A DNA stretch of 5,244 nt, taken from NCBI RefSeq assembly GCF_901875635.1, contig NZ_CABFMN010000026.1:1-5244 (forward strand), read 5' to 3'. The notes under the pieces are model-generated. The model saw nothing but the letters and a program-made list of their open reading frames with translations, ran no database searches and was not told the origin of the DNA. A program made the translations under genes and the position numbers. Source of the DNA: Xylophilus ampelinus (lineage in GTDB: Bacteria > Pseudomonadota > Gammaproteobacteria > Burkholderiales > Burkholderiaceae_C). This document shows positions 5,193-5,244 of this stretch, in pieces (the first letter of the stretch is position 1; the number at the start of each line of letters is the position of its first letter).

Positions 5193-5244
5193 CGATCATG
5201 CCCTCGTGCGTTGAATGACGCAAAGGAGCCTGCGCGAATGAGTC
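5193..5244 (-). other. Window edge: possible cassette boundary
   Basis: On - this ends in CAACGCACGAGGGCATGATC. The AGGGC-ATG-ATC end weakly recalls an R' box followed by a cassette start, but there is too little sequence left to judge the hairpin. No gene is called here. Confidence 0.2.

Noticed and set aside
2811..5244. CRISPR array, tRNA genes or an integrase in the window
   Set aside because: The repeats are few, unequal and separated by genes; no tRNA cloverleaf was recognised and no tyrosine recombinase motifs appear in any frame.

Overview
The window looks like a high-GC betaproteobacterial chromosome, probably Burkholderiales (Comamonadaceae-like). That placement is inferred from strong G/C third positions in the left half and from the gene content, not from a phylogenetic marker. 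It splits into two unlike halves.

Left half (1-2778): ordinary, intact chromosomal genes. The 3' part of a short-chain dehydrogenase/reductase on + is followed by a compact sulfide/persulfide module. A persulfide-dioxygenase-like metallo-beta-lactamase-fold enzyme (blh/ETHE1 type) lies on -. Divergent from it is a + strand operon of a BigR/SqrR-type ArsR repressor and two small YeeE/YedE-type membrane proteins (PmpA/PmpB type). The repressor has two cysteines exactly 66 residues apart, the spacing of the reactive pair in SqrR and BigR. The shared AT-rich 69-bp promoter region holds an imperfect inverted repeat overlapping a -10-like hexamer. The expected logic is that persulfide oxidises the repressor, which then releases both promoters, so that sulfane sulfur is oxidised and transported.

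Right half (2811-5244): six small genes, all on -, unrelated to one another, with more AT-rich and looser codon use. They include an Imm42-like immunity gene, a DUF6984-like gene, a small LRR-like gene, a two-CxC/CxxC zinc-ribbon gene, a HEPN-like gene (RX4H motif) and an unrecognised one. Most genes stop just before a 31-70 bp imperfect palindrome and the next starts just after it. Four of these spacers resemble integron attC recombination sites (R'' RYYYAAC ... hairpin ... R' GTTRRRY, then ATC-ATG), all more or less degenerate. I read this half as a decaying integron cassette array, or a cluster of attC sites lacking an integrase (CALIN), abutting the sulfur operon. No integrase is in the window; if one exists it should lie to the right of position 5244.

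Decay is visible gene by gene. The Imm42-like gene has one in-frame TGA where a Trp codon would fit. The LRR-like and HEPN-like genes each need one extra base to restore a single continuous frame. The conserved operon next door is undamaged. Either the cassettes are pseudogenes or some lesions are sequencing indels; raw reads would decide.
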